A stretch of 37,628 bases of DNA from Myxococcus llanfairpwllgwyngyllgogerychwyrndrobwllllantysiliogogogochensis (GTDB lineage: Bacteria > Myxococcota > Myxococcia > Myxococcales > Myxococcaceae), in assembly GCF_006636215.1 (NCBI RefSeq), contig NZ_VIFM01000092.1, forward strand, positions 1 through 37,628, read 5' to 3'. Shown in pieces: positions 23,935-32,442 of this stretch (the first letter of the stretch is position 1; every line of letters starts with the position of its first letter). The translations under genes were made by a program, and so were the position numbers. Below the pieces are notes generated by a model. It saw only the letters and a program-made list of their open reading frames with translations. It searched no databases and was not told the origin of the DNA.

Positions 23935-25776
23935 TCAGTAGACGTCACGCAGGTAGCGCCGCTCGTCACGCAGCGTCTTGAGCCAGTCCTCGGCGTCCTC
24001 TCGGCCGCGGCCACCGTGCTCGGCGATGACGTCCACCAGGGCCGCGTGGACATCCGGTGCCATGCGCTGGGCATCGCCGCACACGTAGAGGTGGGCGCCG
24101 CCTTCCAGCCAGGTGTAGAGCTCCTTGCCCGCCTCGCGCAGCCGGTGCTGGACGTAGACCTTCGCCGCCGTGTCGCGGGAGAAGGCGAGCGAGAGCTTGT
24201 GGAGCGTCTTCTTCTTCAACGCCTCCTGCCACTCCGACTGGTAGAGGAACTGGCTGCGGAAGTGCTGCTCTCCGAAGAACAGCCAGTTGCGTCCGCGCGC
24301 GCCGACCTCCGCGCGCTCCTGCACGAAGGCCCGGAAGGGCGCCACGCCCGTGCCGGGGCCAATCATCACCACGTCCCGGTCCGTGTCCTCCGGCAGCCGG
24401 AAGCGCTCGTTGCGCTCCACGAAGACCCGCACCGAGTCCGCGTCCGCCCCTCGCGTGGACAGGTGGGATGACGCGGCGCCAAGGTGGCGCTCGCCGAAGG
24501 CCGTGTAGTCGACCACCGCCACCGTGAGGTGTGCCTCCTCACCCACGCGCTTGGGACTGGAGGCAATCGAGTACAGCCGGGGCGTCTGCTTGCGCAGCGC
24601 GAGGACCAGTTCCTTCGCGCTCCACGGCGCGGGGTGCTGGCGAAGCACGTCGATGACCTGATGACTCTTCAGCAGCGCGCGGAAGGCCTCCGCGCCCGTG
24701 GGCGTCAGCACGGACTGGAGCGCGGTGCTCGCGCCGAGCGTGGCGTGTCGCTCCAGGAAGGGCCGGCTCAGGCGCGTCAGCTCCAGTCCCTCCGAGAGCC
24801 ACACCGCCAGCGGGAGCGTCTTCCCGTCGCGCGTCACCGGCTCCGCGCCATCCAGTCGCTGCTGCCTCAAGACGGCGTCCACCAGCTCCGGTGGATTGGG
24901 TGCCCACACCCCCAACGCGTCGCCCGGCGCGTATTCCAGACCGGAGCCTTCGAGGGAGATTTCAACGTGGCGGACGTCCTTGAGCGCGCCTCGTCCGGTG
25001 ATGCGCTGGTTGACCAGCACGGTCGCGGAGAAGGGGGCCTCCTTGCCCACGGTGGGTGTCGCCGTGGCGCCTCTCAGCGGGACGATGGTGGCGACGGAGG
25101 GCGTGCGCGGTTCGAGCGCCTCGCGAGCGCGACCAAGCGTCTGGTCCAACCAGCCCGTGGCGATGGGCTCGAAGTCCAGGTCGCAGTCGGCGCGCTCCAC
25201 CAGCCGCGTGGCACCCAGCTCCGCCAGTCGCGCGTCGAGTGCCCGCCCCACCTCGCAGAACTTCGGATAGCTGGTGTCCCCGAGTCCGAGCACTGCGTAG
25301 CTCAGGCCCTCCAGTCGGGGAGCGCGCTTGCCCAGCAGGTGCTCGCAGAACCCACGCGCGTCGTCGGGAGGGTCTCCGTCTCCTTGCGTGCTGATGACCA
25401 CGGCCAGCAGCTTCTCGCGTGCCAGCTCTCGCACCGGGTACTCACTGGCCCGGATGATGCGCACGGGAAGGCCCGCGCTCTCCGTCTGGTGCTTGAGTCG
25501 CTCGGCGATCAGCCGGCTGTTTCCCGTCTGCGTGCCGTAGACGATGGTGAGGGGCGCGGCGGGTGTCGCCGTGGGAGCCATGGCGACGGACGCCGCCGTG
25601 GAGACCGCACCGGGGCGTGCCGCGAGGCCCGCGGCGTAGCCACTCAGCCAATGAAGCGCCGTCGGGTCCAGCCCCGCCACCAGCTCCAGCAGCAACGTGC
25701 CCTTCTCCGCGCCCAGCAATGCGCCGATGAAAGGAGGCGGGGACAGGGTGAGATTGCCTGGGGAGGAGGCGCTCAT
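23935..25776 (-). CDS. cysJ: NADPH-sulfite reductase flavoprotein alpha subunit
   Basis: The product has 613 residues from ATG 25776 with GGGAGGA five bases upstream. The frame extends to 25848, but the ATGA overlap with cysN and the ribosome site fix the start. In order it has a flavodoxin/FMN domain (about 78-220, IVYGTQTGNS, STQGDGDPPDDA), an FAD-binding region (RLYSIASSP) and an NADPH-binding region (MIGPGTGVAPFRAF, FGEQH, YVCGDAQRM), ending with the typical aromatic tail RDVY. It passes electrons from NADPH to CysI. The N-terminal 75 residues (LHWLSGYAAGLAA) are as in E. coli CysJ, which uses them to octamerise. Confidence 0.97.
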   Translation of the reverse strand: MSASSPGNLTLSPPPFIGALLGAEKGTLLLELVAGLDPTALHWLSGYAAGLAARPGAVSTAASVAMAPTATPAAPLTIVYGTQTGNSRLIAERLKHQTESAGLPVRIIRASEYPVRELAREKLLAVVISTQGDGDPPDDARGFCEHLLGKRAPRLEGLSYAVLGLGDTSYPKFCEVGRALDARLAELGATRLVERADCDLDFEPIATGWLDQTLGRAREALEPRTPSVATIVPLRGATATPTVGKEAPFSATVLVNQRITGRGALKDVRHVEISLEGSGLEYAPGDALGVWAPNPPELVDAVLRQQRLDGAEPVTRDGKTLPLAVWLSEGLELTRLSRPFLERHATLGASTALQSVLTPTGAEAFRALLKSHQVIDVLRQHPAPWSAKELVLALRKQTPRLYSIASSPKRVGEEAHLTVAVVDYTAFGERHLGAASSHLSTRGADADSVRVFVERNERFRLPEDTDRDVVMIGPGTGVAPFRAFVQERAEVGARGRNWLFFGEQHFRSQFLYQSEWQEALKKKTLHKLSLAFSRDTAAKVYVQHRLREAGKELYTWLEGGAHLYVCGDAQRMAPDVHAALVDVIAEHGGRGREDAEDWLKTLRDERRYLRDVY

Positions 25777-27506
25777 GTCGCGTCCTCCCGTGGGGCGGTG
25801 AGGCGTCGTGCCCACTGCTCCGGGGCCTCCGCGTCGTCCAGCTCCCACCAGCCCGTGCCCGCGTCATGGGCTTCCTCTCGCAGCGCACGCCGGACCTGGG
25901 GCGCCTCCGCGTAGACCAGGGCGAACAAGCCCGCGCGCGCCAGGGCCAGGGCCACTTCCACATCCCCGGGCACGGTGGCGACATGGCGGCCCAGGTTGAA
26001 CAGCTCACGCTCCAGCGCGAACGCGCGACTGGCCGCCTCGGGTGTGGCGGGAAGCAGGACGACGGCGCCGACCTGGCCCAGCCGTCCGTGTCGCTCGGCG
26101 CTCGTGACGAGCGACGCACCGGCGCGCGAAGTGGACTCCGCGGGGCCGAGCACCATGCCCGCGCCCACGGTGTCGTGGGTGAGCGCGTCGATGACGATGA
26201 AGGCCCCCGTGCGCCGGTTCTCCTGGTACGGGTCGCACAACAGGGGCCGGCGGCACACCAGCCGGACGCGGCCGATGTCGTTGAGCGCCAGCGACTCCGA
26301 GGGCACCTCCGAGAGGGTCTCCAGCTCCTTGCGCCAGAGCACACGCTCGAACTGCGCGGGTGCAGTGCGCGTGGTCTGCTTCACCAGGTAGCGGCGAGTC
26401 ACGTCCAGCGGCTGCTCACCGAACCACACCAGCATCGCGTCCAGGTGTTGTAGCGCCAGGGGCGGCTGGTCCACGTGGGCGAGCAGGTCGCCTCGGCTGG
26501 CGTCCACGTCGTCCGTGAGCAGCAGTGTGACGGAGTCCGTCGCGGAGGCTTCCTCCTTGGCGCCGTCGAAGGTGTCGATGGCCTCCACGCGCGTCCTGCG
26601 ACCCGAGGGCAGCACCTGCACCTCGTCTCCCACGCGCACCGTACCGGAGGCCACCTGGCCCGCGAGTCCCCGGTAGTCCTGATGGGGCCGCAGCACGTAC
26701 TGGACGGGGAAGCGGAAGGGCGCGCCGTCGAGCCTTCGCTGGTGAGGAAGCGACTCCAGCCAGCCCAGCAGCGTGCCGCCCTCGTGCCAGGGTGTGCGGG
26801 GACTGAGGCGGGTGATGTTGTCGCCCCGGCTGGCGCTGACGGGGAACAGGCGCACGCCCTCGAAGCCCAGCGTGCGCGCGAAGTCCACCAGCTCGGAGCC
26901 GATGCGCTCGAACGTCGCGCGCTCGTAGCCCACCAGGTCCATCTTGTTCACCACCACCGCGAGGTAGGGGATGCCCAGCAGCGAGGCGATGTACGCGTGG
27001 CGCCGCGTTTGCGGCAGGACGCCGAGTCGTGCGTCCACCAGGATGACGCCCGCGTCCGCCGTGGAGGCACCCGTGGCCATGTTGCGCGTGTACTGAAGAT
27101 GTCCTGGCGTGTCGGCGATGATGATCTTCCGCAGCGTCGTGGACAGGTACCGGTACGCCACGTCGATGGTGATGCCCTGCTCTCGCTCGGCACGCAGGCC
27201 GTCGGTGAAGAGGGAGAAGTCCAGCTCCTCCTCGTCACCCGCGCCCGCCGCGGCCTTGAGCCCCTGCGCCAGCAGCTCTGGAGGAAGCTCCGTCCGGGCG
27301 GCGGCCCGCTTCGCGCTGGCACGTCGCACCGCGGAGATCTGGTCCTCGAAGAGTCCGTCGCACTCGAAGAGGAGTCGGCCGATGAGCGTGGACTTGCCAT
27401 CGTCCACCGAGCCCACCACCGCGAGCCGCAGCAGCGCCCGGTTGGAGTGCTCGTCGAGGAGTCGTTGGATGTCGGGTTGCGCAACGGCCTGGAGTGCGGT
27501 GTCCAT
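25773..27506 (-). CDS. cysN: Sulfate adenylyltransferase GTPase subunit with decayed APS-kinase-like tail
   Basis: The product has 577 residues from ATG 27506, overlapping the cysD stop (TGATG). It uses GTP hydrolysis to drive CysD synthesis of APS from sulfate and ATP. The G-motifs are GSVDDGKST, DTPGH and NKMD, followed by EF-Tu-like beta barrels. CysN alone is usually about 475 residues. The extra C-terminal 110 residues resemble an APS kinase in outline (ALERELFNLGRHVATVPGD, then ALARAGLFALVYAEAP). The ATP-binding P-loop GLSGSGKST of that family is replaced by PATPEAASR. I infer an ancestral CysNC fusion whose kinase has lost activity, which fits the APS-using CysH in the same operon. Confidence 0.95.
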   Translation of the reverse strand: MDTALQAVAQPDIQRLLDEHSNRALLRLAVVGSVDDGKSTLIGRLLFECDGLFEDQISAVRRASAKRAAARTELPPELLAQGLKAAAGAGDEEELDFSLFTDGLRAEREQGITIDVAYRYLSTTLRKIIIADTPGHLQYTRNMATGASTADAGVILVDARLGVLPQTRRHAYIASLLGIPYLAVVVNKMDLVGYERATFERIGSELVDFARTLGFEGVRLFPVSASRGDNITRLSPRTPWHEGGTLLGWLESLPHQRRLDGAPFRFPVQYVLRPHQDYRGLAGQVASGTVRVGDEVQVLPSGRRTRVEAIDTFDGAKEEASATDSVTLLLTDDVDASRGDLLAHVDQPPLALQHLDAMLVWFGEQPLDVTRRYLVKQTTRTAPAQFERVLWRKELETLSEVPSESLALNDIGRVRLVCRRPLLCDPYQENRRTGAFIVIDALTHDTVGAGMVLGPAESTSRAGASLVTSAERHGRLGQVGAVVLLPATPEAASRAFALERELFNLGRHVATVPGDVEVALALARAGLFALVYAEAPQVRRALREEAHDAGTGWWELDDAEAPEQWARRLTAPREDAT

Positions 27507-28423
27507 CAGAAGTACCCCTCGCGCTTCTTCAGCTCCATGGAGCCTTCTTCGTCGTGGTCGATGAGTCGGCCCTGGCGCTCGGACTGACGTGCGTGGACCA
27601 TCTCGTGGATGACGGCCTCCACCGTGGTGGCGGATGACTCGATGGCTCCGCTGAGCGGGTAGCAGCCGAGCGTCCGGAAGCGCACCCTCCGGAGCGTGGG
27701 CCGCTCCCCGGCGCGCAGGCGCATGCGTTCGTCATCCACCATCAGCAGCGTGCCACCCCGGTCGATGACGGGGCGCTCGGCGGCGAAGTAGAGCGGCACC
27801 ACCGGGATTTTCTCGCGCAGGACGTAGTGCCACACATCCAGCTCCGTCCAGTTGGACAGGGGGAAGACGCGCATGCTCTCGCCCGCGTCCACGCGGCCGT
27901 TGAAGAGGTTCCACAGCTCCGGCCGCTGCCGGCGCGGGTCCCACTGACCATGCTTGTCCCGGAAGGAGAACACGCGCTCCTTGGCGCGGGACTTCTCCTC
28001 GTCGCGGCGGGCTCCACCGAAGGCCGCGTCGAAGCCGTGCAGCGCGAGCGCTTCGAGCAGCGCCTGCGTCTTCATCGCGTGCGTGTACTTCTGGCTGCCG
28101 TGGTCGAAGGGGTTGATGCCCTCGGCGAGCGCCTTGTGGTTCTGATGGACGAGCAGCCGCAGGCCGTGTCGCGCGATGAAGGCGTCGCGAAACGCGTACA
28201 TGTCCCGGAACTTCCACGTCGTGTCGACATGGAGCAGCGGGAAGGGCAGGGGCGCCGGGTGGAAGGCCTTGCGCGCCAGGTGCAGCAGCACCTGCGAGTC
28301 CTTGCCGATGCTGTAGAGCATCACCGGGTTGGCGAACTCCGCCACCGTTTCGCGGAGGATGTGGATGCTCTCCGATTCCAGCTCCTCCAGGTGCGTGGAG
28401 CGTGCATGGGTCGTGTCAGTCAT
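27506..28423 (-). CDS. cysD: Sulfate adenylyltransferase subunit 2
   Basis: The product has 305 residues from ATG 28423. It is the PAPS-reductase-fold subunit that forms APS and pyrophosphate. The PP-loop-like [30 protein letters not shown] and [21 protein letters not shown] are diagnostic, as is the end [23 protein letters not shown]. Its start lies within the end of cobA (eight-base overlap ATGACTGA) and its stop overlaps the cysN start. Translation of the trio is therefore coupled. Confidence 0.98.
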   Translation of the reverse strand: MTDTTHARSTHLEELESESIHILRETVAEFANPVMLYSIGKDSQVLLHLARKAFHPAPLPFPLLHVDTTWKFRDMYAFRDAFIARHGLRLLVHQNHKALAEGINPFDHGSQKYTHAMKTQALLEALALHGFDAAFGGARRDEEKSRAKERVFSFRDKHGQWDPRRQRPELWNLFNGRVDAGESMRVFPLSNWTELDVWHYVLREKIPVVPLYFAAERPVIDRGGTLLMVDDERMRLRAGERPTLRRVRFRTLGCYPLSGAIESSATTVEAVIHEMVHARQSERQGRLIDHDEEGSMELKKREGYF

Positions 28424-29216
28424 GTCCCGCCTCCGCGAACCGGGGGACGGAGTCTCCCGTCGCCGTGTGATTCCTCGCCGCGAGCGAAGGGAGCCGAGCG
28501 CGCAGCGCGACGACTTCGCCCACCACCAGCAGCGAGGGAGAGCCCAGTCCGGCCTTGCGCGCCTCCTGGGCGACGGTGCCCAGGGTGGCCTCCACCACGC
28601 GCTGGTGTTCCCAGGTGCCTGCTTCCACCAGGGCGGCGGGCGTGGAGGCCGCGCGACCCGCGGTGACCAGGGCCGCCGTCGTCTCCTCCAGGCGGTTTCC
28701 CGCCATGAACAGCACCAGCGTCTGGGCGCGTGCGAGGAAGCCCCAGTCAGGCGCTCCCCCCGCGCGGAACGCCGTGGCGAAGGTCACCTCACCAGACATG
28801 TCCCGATGGGTGACGGGAATGCCCGCGGAGGCGGGCACCGCGATGCCCGAGGAGATGCCGGGCACCACCTCGTAGGGGATGCGCGCGGCCTCCAGCGCCA
28901 GGGCCTCCTCCCCGCCGCGACCGAAGACGAACGGGTCTCCGCCCTTGAGGCGCACCACGGTGCGGCCGAGCCGTGCCTGGGCGATGAGCACCGCGTGGAT
29001 GGCCTCCTGTTGTACCGACTCGCCCCCACCTTCCTTGCCCACGTAGATGAGCCGGGCGTGCGGACGCGCGTGCTCCAGCACTCCGGGGTGGATGAGCCGG
29101 TCATGCACCACCGTGTCCGCCTCTCGCAGCAAGCGCGCCGCGCGCAGCGTGAGCAGCTCTGGATCTCCAGGGCCCGCACCCACCAGGTACACGCGCCCTC
29201 TCGACGACTCCTTCAT
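28416..29216 (-). CDS. cobA: Uroporphyrinogen-III C-methyltransferase (SUMT)
   Basis: The product has 266 residues from ATG 29216. It methylates uroporphyrinogen III twice with SAM to give precorrin-2. Family motifs are [37 protein letters not shown] and VVPGISSG, plus [14 protein letters not shown]. It corresponds to the C-terminal half of CysG as a separate protein. In this operon it makes the siroheme precursor for CysI. It could also serve cobalamin synthesis, but the context favours siroheme. Confidence 0.96.
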   Translation of the reverse strand: MKESSRGRVYLVGAGPGDPELLTLRAARLLREADTVVHDRLIHPGVLEHARPHARLIYVGKEGGGESVQQEAIHAVLIAQARLGRTVVRLKGGDPFVFGRGGEEALALEAARIPYEVVPGISSGIAVPASAGIPVTHRDMSGEVTFATAFRAGGAPDWGFLARAQTLVLFMAGNRLEETTAALVTAGRAASTPAALVEAGTWEHQRVVEATLGTVAQEARKAGLGSPSLLVVGEVVALRARLPSLAARNHTATGDSVPRFAEAGHD

Positions 29217-29869
29217 GTGAACTCTCCAGACGACTTGAAGGTCTTCAGTTCCGAGCGAAGCCGAGCCACCGCGGCCCCTCGCTCACCGCGCGCGAGCAGC
29301 GCGCCAGGCTCTCCCTCCACCAATTGCTTCAGCAGGCGCTGACGCCGGGGACCACGAGGCAGCCGTCGGCGCAGCCATCCACTCAGCCTCGCCAGCCAGA
29401 CGTGGTGGGGCGCGACCTGGGCCCCCAGCTCCCTGCGCAGGTGGCGCGCCAGCGCGGGGGCCTGACCGGCGGTGGAGACCGCCACGGTGATGGGGCCTCG
29501 TCGCTCCACCGAGGGCAGGGTGAAGTCGCACAGCTCCGGCTCGTCCGCCGTGTTCACCCACAAGCCCAGCTCACGCGCCTCGGCCGTCAGGTGTTGATTC
29601 ACGGCGGGCTCATCCGTCGCGGCCAGCACCAGCGCGTGGCCGCGTACATCGCCGGAGGCGTAGGCCCTGCGCTCCCAGTCCAGACGTCCCTCGGCGGCCA
29701 GGCGTTGGAGGGTGTCGGTGACGTCAGGGGCTATCAGGTGGAGCCGCGCGCCCGCTTCGAGCAGGGCCAGGGCCCGGCCTTCGGCCACGGCGCCTCCGCC
29801 CACCAGCAGGACGCGGCGGCCTTCGAGCCGGAGGCAGACGGGATAGTCGATAGGGGTAGAGGTCGCCAT
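29213..29869 (-). CDS. Precorrin-2 dehydrogenase/sirohydrochlorin ferrochelatase (CysG N-terminal/Met8-like)
   Basis: The product has 218 residues from ATG 29869; the frame runs on to 29983 but that overlaps cysH. The start YPVCLRLEGRRVLLVGGGAVAEGRA is the NAD-binding Rossmann motif of the family. VAATDEPAVNQHLTAEA matches the conserved ATD..VN region, and NTADEPELCDFTLPSVERRGPITVAVSTAG-like sequence follows. It oxidises precorrin-2 and probably inserts iron. The C-terminal 80 residues are basic and helical. It follows cysH by 14 bases and overlaps cobA by ATGA, so the two halves of CysG are adjacent but separate here. Confidence 0.93.
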   Translation of the reverse strand: MATSTPIDYPVCLRLEGRRVLLVGGGAVAEGRALALLEAGARLHLIAPDVTDTLQRLAAEGRLDWERRAYASGDVRGHALVLAATDEPAVNQHLTAEARELGLWVNTADEPELCDFTLPSVERRGPITVAVSTAGQAPALARHLRRELGAQVAPHHVWLARLSGWLRRRLPRGPRRQRLLKQLVEGEPGALLARGERGAAVARLRSELKTFKSSGEFT

Positions 29870-29883
29870 GGCGAGAGTCCGCG

Positions 29884-30633
29884 TCACCGAACGGGGTGCA
29901 GTCCGCACTCGCTGTGCTCTCGTGACTCCCACCACCACCGGCCCGCGCGCTCGTCCTCGTACGGCTTCACCGCGCGCGTGCACGGCGCGCAGCCGATGGA
30001 CGGGTAGCCCCGGTCATGCAGGGCGTTGTACGGGACGGCGTTCGCCTGGATGTAGCTCCACACCTGTTGCCGGCTCCAGGCCGCCAGGGGGTTGAGCTTG
30101 AGCAGTCCGCCGTGGTCGCGGTCGTGCTCGACGACGGCGACCTCGGTGCGGTTGGCGGACTGCTCGCGCCGCAGCCCCGTCACCCAACCGTCCAGTCCCT
30201 GAAGCGCGCGACGCAAGGGCTCCACCTTGCGGATGGCGCAGCATTCCTTGCGCGCGTCGAGGCTCCGGCGAAACGAGAAGTAGCCCTGGGTCGACTCCAG
30301 CGCCTCGACGCGGGCTCGCTCCGGGAAGTAGGTCTCCACGGGAATGCCGTAGCGATTGCGGACGACCTCGATGAGCTCGTAGGTCTCCGACGGCAGGCGA
30401 CCGGTGTCGAGGGTGAAGACGCGCAGGCTGGGCGCGTGCTTGCGCGCCAGGTCGATGAGGACCATGTCCTCCACTCCGAAGCTCGAGGCGATGGCCGCGC
30501 GCGCGCCGAGCCGCTGCTCGACCCAGGCGAGAATCTCCTCGGTGGTGGCGGCTTCGAGCGACGCGGCTTCCGCGAGCAGGGCCGAGGGCTCGCGAGCGAT
30601 TCCAAGGGCGGGGGACGACGACACGACGGACAC
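29884..30633 (-). CDS. cysH: [4Fe-4S] adenylylsulfate (APS) reductase, CysH family
   Basis: The product has 249 residues from GTG 30633 with CTGGAG upstream. It reduces activated sulfate to sulfite with thioredoxin. The PP-loop-like SSFGVEDMVLIDLARKH and FTLDTGRLPSETYELI are standard. It has both cysteine pairs that hold a [4Fe-4S] cluster, ECC (Cys131, Cys132) and GCAPC (Cys215, Cys218), and the catalytic Cys in the tail SECGLHPVR. Cluster-bearing members use APS; PAPS-only enzymes lack these pairs. The absence of cysC from the operon agrees. It is the first structural gene after the cysteine attenuator. Confidence 0.95.
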   Translation of the reverse strand: MSVVSSSPALGIAREPSALLAEAASLEAATTEEILAWVEQRLGARAAIASSFGVEDMVLIDLARKHAPSLRVFTLDTGRLPSETYELIEVVRNRYGIPVETYFPERARVEALESTQGYFSFRRSLDARKECCAIRKVEPLRRALQGLDGWVTGLRREQSANRTEVAVVEHDRDHGGLLKLNPLAAWSRQQVWSYIQANAVPYNALHDRGYPSIGCAPCTRAVKPYEDERAGRWWWESREHSECGLHPVR

Positions 30634-30651
30634 GGTGGACTCCAGGGGCTG

Positions 30652-30688
30652 AAAAGCAGACGGCCCGCGCCTCTTTCGAGGGCGGGCC
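30652..30688 (-). terminator. Attenuator terminator hairpin before cysH
   Basis: On the minus strand GGCCCGC-CCTC (30688-30678), a GAAA loop and GAGG-C-GCGGGCC (30673-30662) form an eleven-pair GC-rich stem with a single C bulge. Six bases later comes TTTT (30655-30652). It lies 19 bases before the cysH GTG, where an intrinsic terminator would switch off the whole operon. The 5' arm is also perfectly complementary to a segment in the leader ORF, so formation should be conditional. Confidence 0.8.
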
Positions 30689-30801
30689 GCGCGAGCAGGG
30701 GAGAAGGGATGGAACCGCTATCCGCTCCTCGAGGCTCGGGGCCCGCCTGTCGGCGGACACACCTCACACGCACACGCCAGACAGCACGCACAGCGGGCCC
30801 C
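30681..30801 (-). promoter_or_regulatory. Mutually exclusive RNA pairings of a trp-type attenuator
   Basis: Four segments can be read on the minus strand. Segment 1, GGGGCCCGC (30801-30793), lies directly before the Cys codons. Segment 2, GGCGGGCCCC (30747-30738), lies after them. Segment 3, GGCCCGCC (30688-30681), is the terminator 5' arm and segment 4 (30668-30662) the 3' arm. Segments 1 and 2 pair perfectly over nine bases and segments 2 and 3 over eight. A ribosome stalled on the Cys codons would cover segment 1, free segment 2 to pair with 3, and so prevent the terminator. A minor hairpin (CCGCC-GACA-GGCGG, 30756-30743) overlaps segment 2. Confidence 0.75.
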
Positions 30802-30849
30802 GTGGGGCGCCTGCTGCGTCGCGACTGGCTGGGTGGAGAGAAGGTGCAT
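30718..30849 (-). CDS. Cysteine-rich leader peptide of the cys operon
   Basis: This is a 43-codon ORF from ATG 30849 to TAG 30718, ending 84 bases before cysH. Residues 20-31 read CACCLACACEVC, six Cys in twelve positions, all TGT or TGC. Such clustering is extreme for a random ORF and typical of leader peptides that sense the product amino acid. Polycysteine uORFs with attenuator function are described upstream of cysteine/sulfur operons in mycobacteria. No Shine-Dalgarno sequence is visible, so initiation may be weak or leaderless. The frame is open upstream to 30996, where one more Cys occurs, but ATG 30849 is the best start. The peptide itself probably has no other job. Confidence 0.78.
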   Translation of the reverse strand: MHLLSTQPVATQQAPHGARCACCLACACEVCPPTGGPRASRSG

Positions 30850-31059
30850 GAGGGAGCGTCGGGAAGCGGTGTGCGGGAAACAACGGAACAGACCCAGACC
30901 TCGGGACGGAGGTGGGGCCAGGCGAGGCGCGGAGGGAATCAGGAGGCTTCCGGCGCGCGCTTCAACAGCCCAGGCCCGAGAGGGCACAACAGGCACACGA
31001 CCGACAGCAGCGGCGGAACAGCGCGGCCATCGGAGTGGAAGGCGTCAACACGGAACGGC

Positions 31060-31089
31060 AAGCTAACGGCTGTCACCTCGCGCCGTCAA
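31060..31089 (-). promoter_or_regulatory. Possible cys operon promoter
   Basis: On the minus strand TTGACG (31089-31084), 18 bases and TAGCTT (31065-31060) resemble a sigma70 promoter. It lies just after the oxidase stop codon and about 200 bases before the leader ATG. The rest of the stretch 30850-31115 shows no ORF with coding features, no strong terminator and no riboswitch I can recognise. Confidence 0.35.
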
Positions 31090-31115
31090 CCTGACCTCCC
31101 TGTCCCGAGGGGTAC

Positions 31116-32339
31116 TCAGGTGTCGCTTGTCCCACCCGCCCGCCTCGTGACGGTGGAAGTCTCCAGTCGGTGCGGGGACGCGGTGGGTTCCAGGGTCGCG
31201 GGCGTATCGACCCGCAGCGCGGAGCGGTCCAGCTCACGGAGCCGGGGACGACCCAGCAGCGCGAGCGTCCGGTCAATCTCCGAGGTGAGGATGTCCAGCG
31301 ACAGCTCCACGCCCGCCTGTCCGTCGGCCGCCAGCCCGTAGAGGAACGGGCGACCCACCATGCAGGCGCGTGCGCCCATGGCGACGGCCTTCACCACGTC
31401 GGAGCCTCGGCGGATGCCCCCGTCGAGGATGACCTCCGCTCGGCCCTCGACTGCATCCACCACCTCCGGCAGCACGTCGATGGCGCCCGGGAGGAAGTCG
31501 AGCTGCCTGCCTCCGTGGTTCGAGACGATGACGGCCTCGACACCCAGCGAGACGGCCTGTCGCGCATCCTCCGCGCAGGTGATGCCCTTGAGCACGAGCG
31601 GGCCGGTCCAGATGGAGCGAAGCCACTCCACGTCCTTCCACGTCACCGAAGGGTCGAACTGGCTGTTGGTGAAGCGCGCGACACCCACCGCGTCGGTGCG
31701 GGTCAGCGAGGGATGGTCCACGAAGTTGCCGAAGGTGGCTCGGGGGCTCTTTGACATGCGCAGCACCCAGCCCAGGTGGCGCAGCACGTCCATCACATTG
31801 GAGAACTGGACGCGAGGAGGCAGGGTGAAGCCATTGCGCCGGTCCTGCTCCCGGTTGCCCATGACGGGCACGTCCACCGTGAGGCACAGCGCGCGATAAC
31901 CCGCCGCCTTCGCGCGCTCCACCAGCGCACGCGTGACGCTCCGGTCCTTCCAGACGTAGAGCTGGAACCAGAGTGGGGAGGGCGCCGCGGCGGCCACTTC
32001 CTCCAGGGTTCCGATGGACATGGTGCTGAGGGTGAAGACGGTGCCTCGGCTCGCCGCGGCCTTCGCGGCCAGCTCTTCACCCCGAGGCGCGAGCAGCCCC
32101 GCGAGCCCCGTGGGGCCCAGGATGATGGGGGTGGCCAGCTTCTCTCCGAGCAGCGTGGTGGAGTGGTCCACCGCGCTCACGTCCACCAGGGCCCGCGCTC
32201 GGAAGAGATAGCGGTCGAAGCCGCGTCGGTTGGCGCCGGAGGTGAAGCCGTCGTCGGCGGCGCCCTCCACGTAGTCGAAGACGGTTCGGGGCAACCGGCG
32301 TCGTGCTCGCTGGCGCAGGTCATCGATGCTGACAATCAC
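31116..32339 (-). CDS. FMN-dependent alpha-hydroxy-acid oxidase/dehydrogenase (LldD family)
   Basis: The product has 407 residues. I start at GTG 32339 (MIVSIDDL) because GAGGGAG lies eight bases upstream; GTG 32366 would remove that site from the leader. The TIM-barrel family landmarks are VFDYVEGAADD, PIILGPTGLAGLLAPRGE, FTLSTMSIGTLEEVA, WFQLYVWKDR, LVLKGITCAEDA and the catalytic-His loop VSNHGGRQLD, then ILDGGIRRGSDVVKA. It oxidises an L-2-hydroxy acid to a keto acid; L-lactate is the default guess. It lies 103 bases after the NRPS gene on the same strand, so it could instead supply or modify a building block, as hydroxymandelate oxidase does in glycopeptide clusters. The last 35 residues are an unusual polar tail. 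Confidence 0.92.
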   Translation of the reverse strand: MIVSIDDLRQRARRRLPRTVFDYVEGAADDGFTSGANRRGFDRYLFRARALVDVSAVDHSTTLLGEKLATPIILGPTGLAGLLAPRGEELAAKAAASRGTVFTLSTMSIGTLEEVAAAAPSPLWFQLYVWKDRSVTRALVERAKAAGYRALCLTVDVPVMGNREQDRRNGFTLPPRVQFSNVMDVLRHLGWVLRMSKSPRATFGNFVDHPSLTRTDAVGVARFTNSQFDPSVTWKDVEWLRSIWTGPLVLKGITCAEDARQAVSLGVEAVIVSNHGGRQLDFLPGAIDVLPEVVDAVEGRAEVILDGGIRRGSDVVKAVAMGARACMVGRPFLYGLAADGQAGVELSLDILTSEIDRTLALLGRPRLRELDRSALRVDTPATLEPTASPHRLETSTVTRRAGGTSDT

Positions 32340-32442
32340 GATGCGTGCTCCCTCGGGGCCCGACACCCCAGAGCATCCACTCCGGGAGCGGGCCTGCTGA
32401 CGTTAGCAGCCCCGACGTGGGGGACCGCGCATCGGGCGTGCA

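Noticed and set aside
22258-25914. Long plus-strand frames opposite cysI, cysJ and cysN
   Set aside because: They mirror well-conserved cys genes and show only composition-driven sequence.
30850-30996. Longer form of the leader peptide starting at 30996
   Set aside because: The added residues show no conserved feature, there is no ribosome site, and ATG 30849 is better placed before the Cys run. It cannot be fully excluded.
32367-32442. Terminator between the NRPS and the oxidase
   Set aside because: Only four- to five-pair stems (CCCC/GGGG, TCGGG/CCCGA) without a T tract are present.
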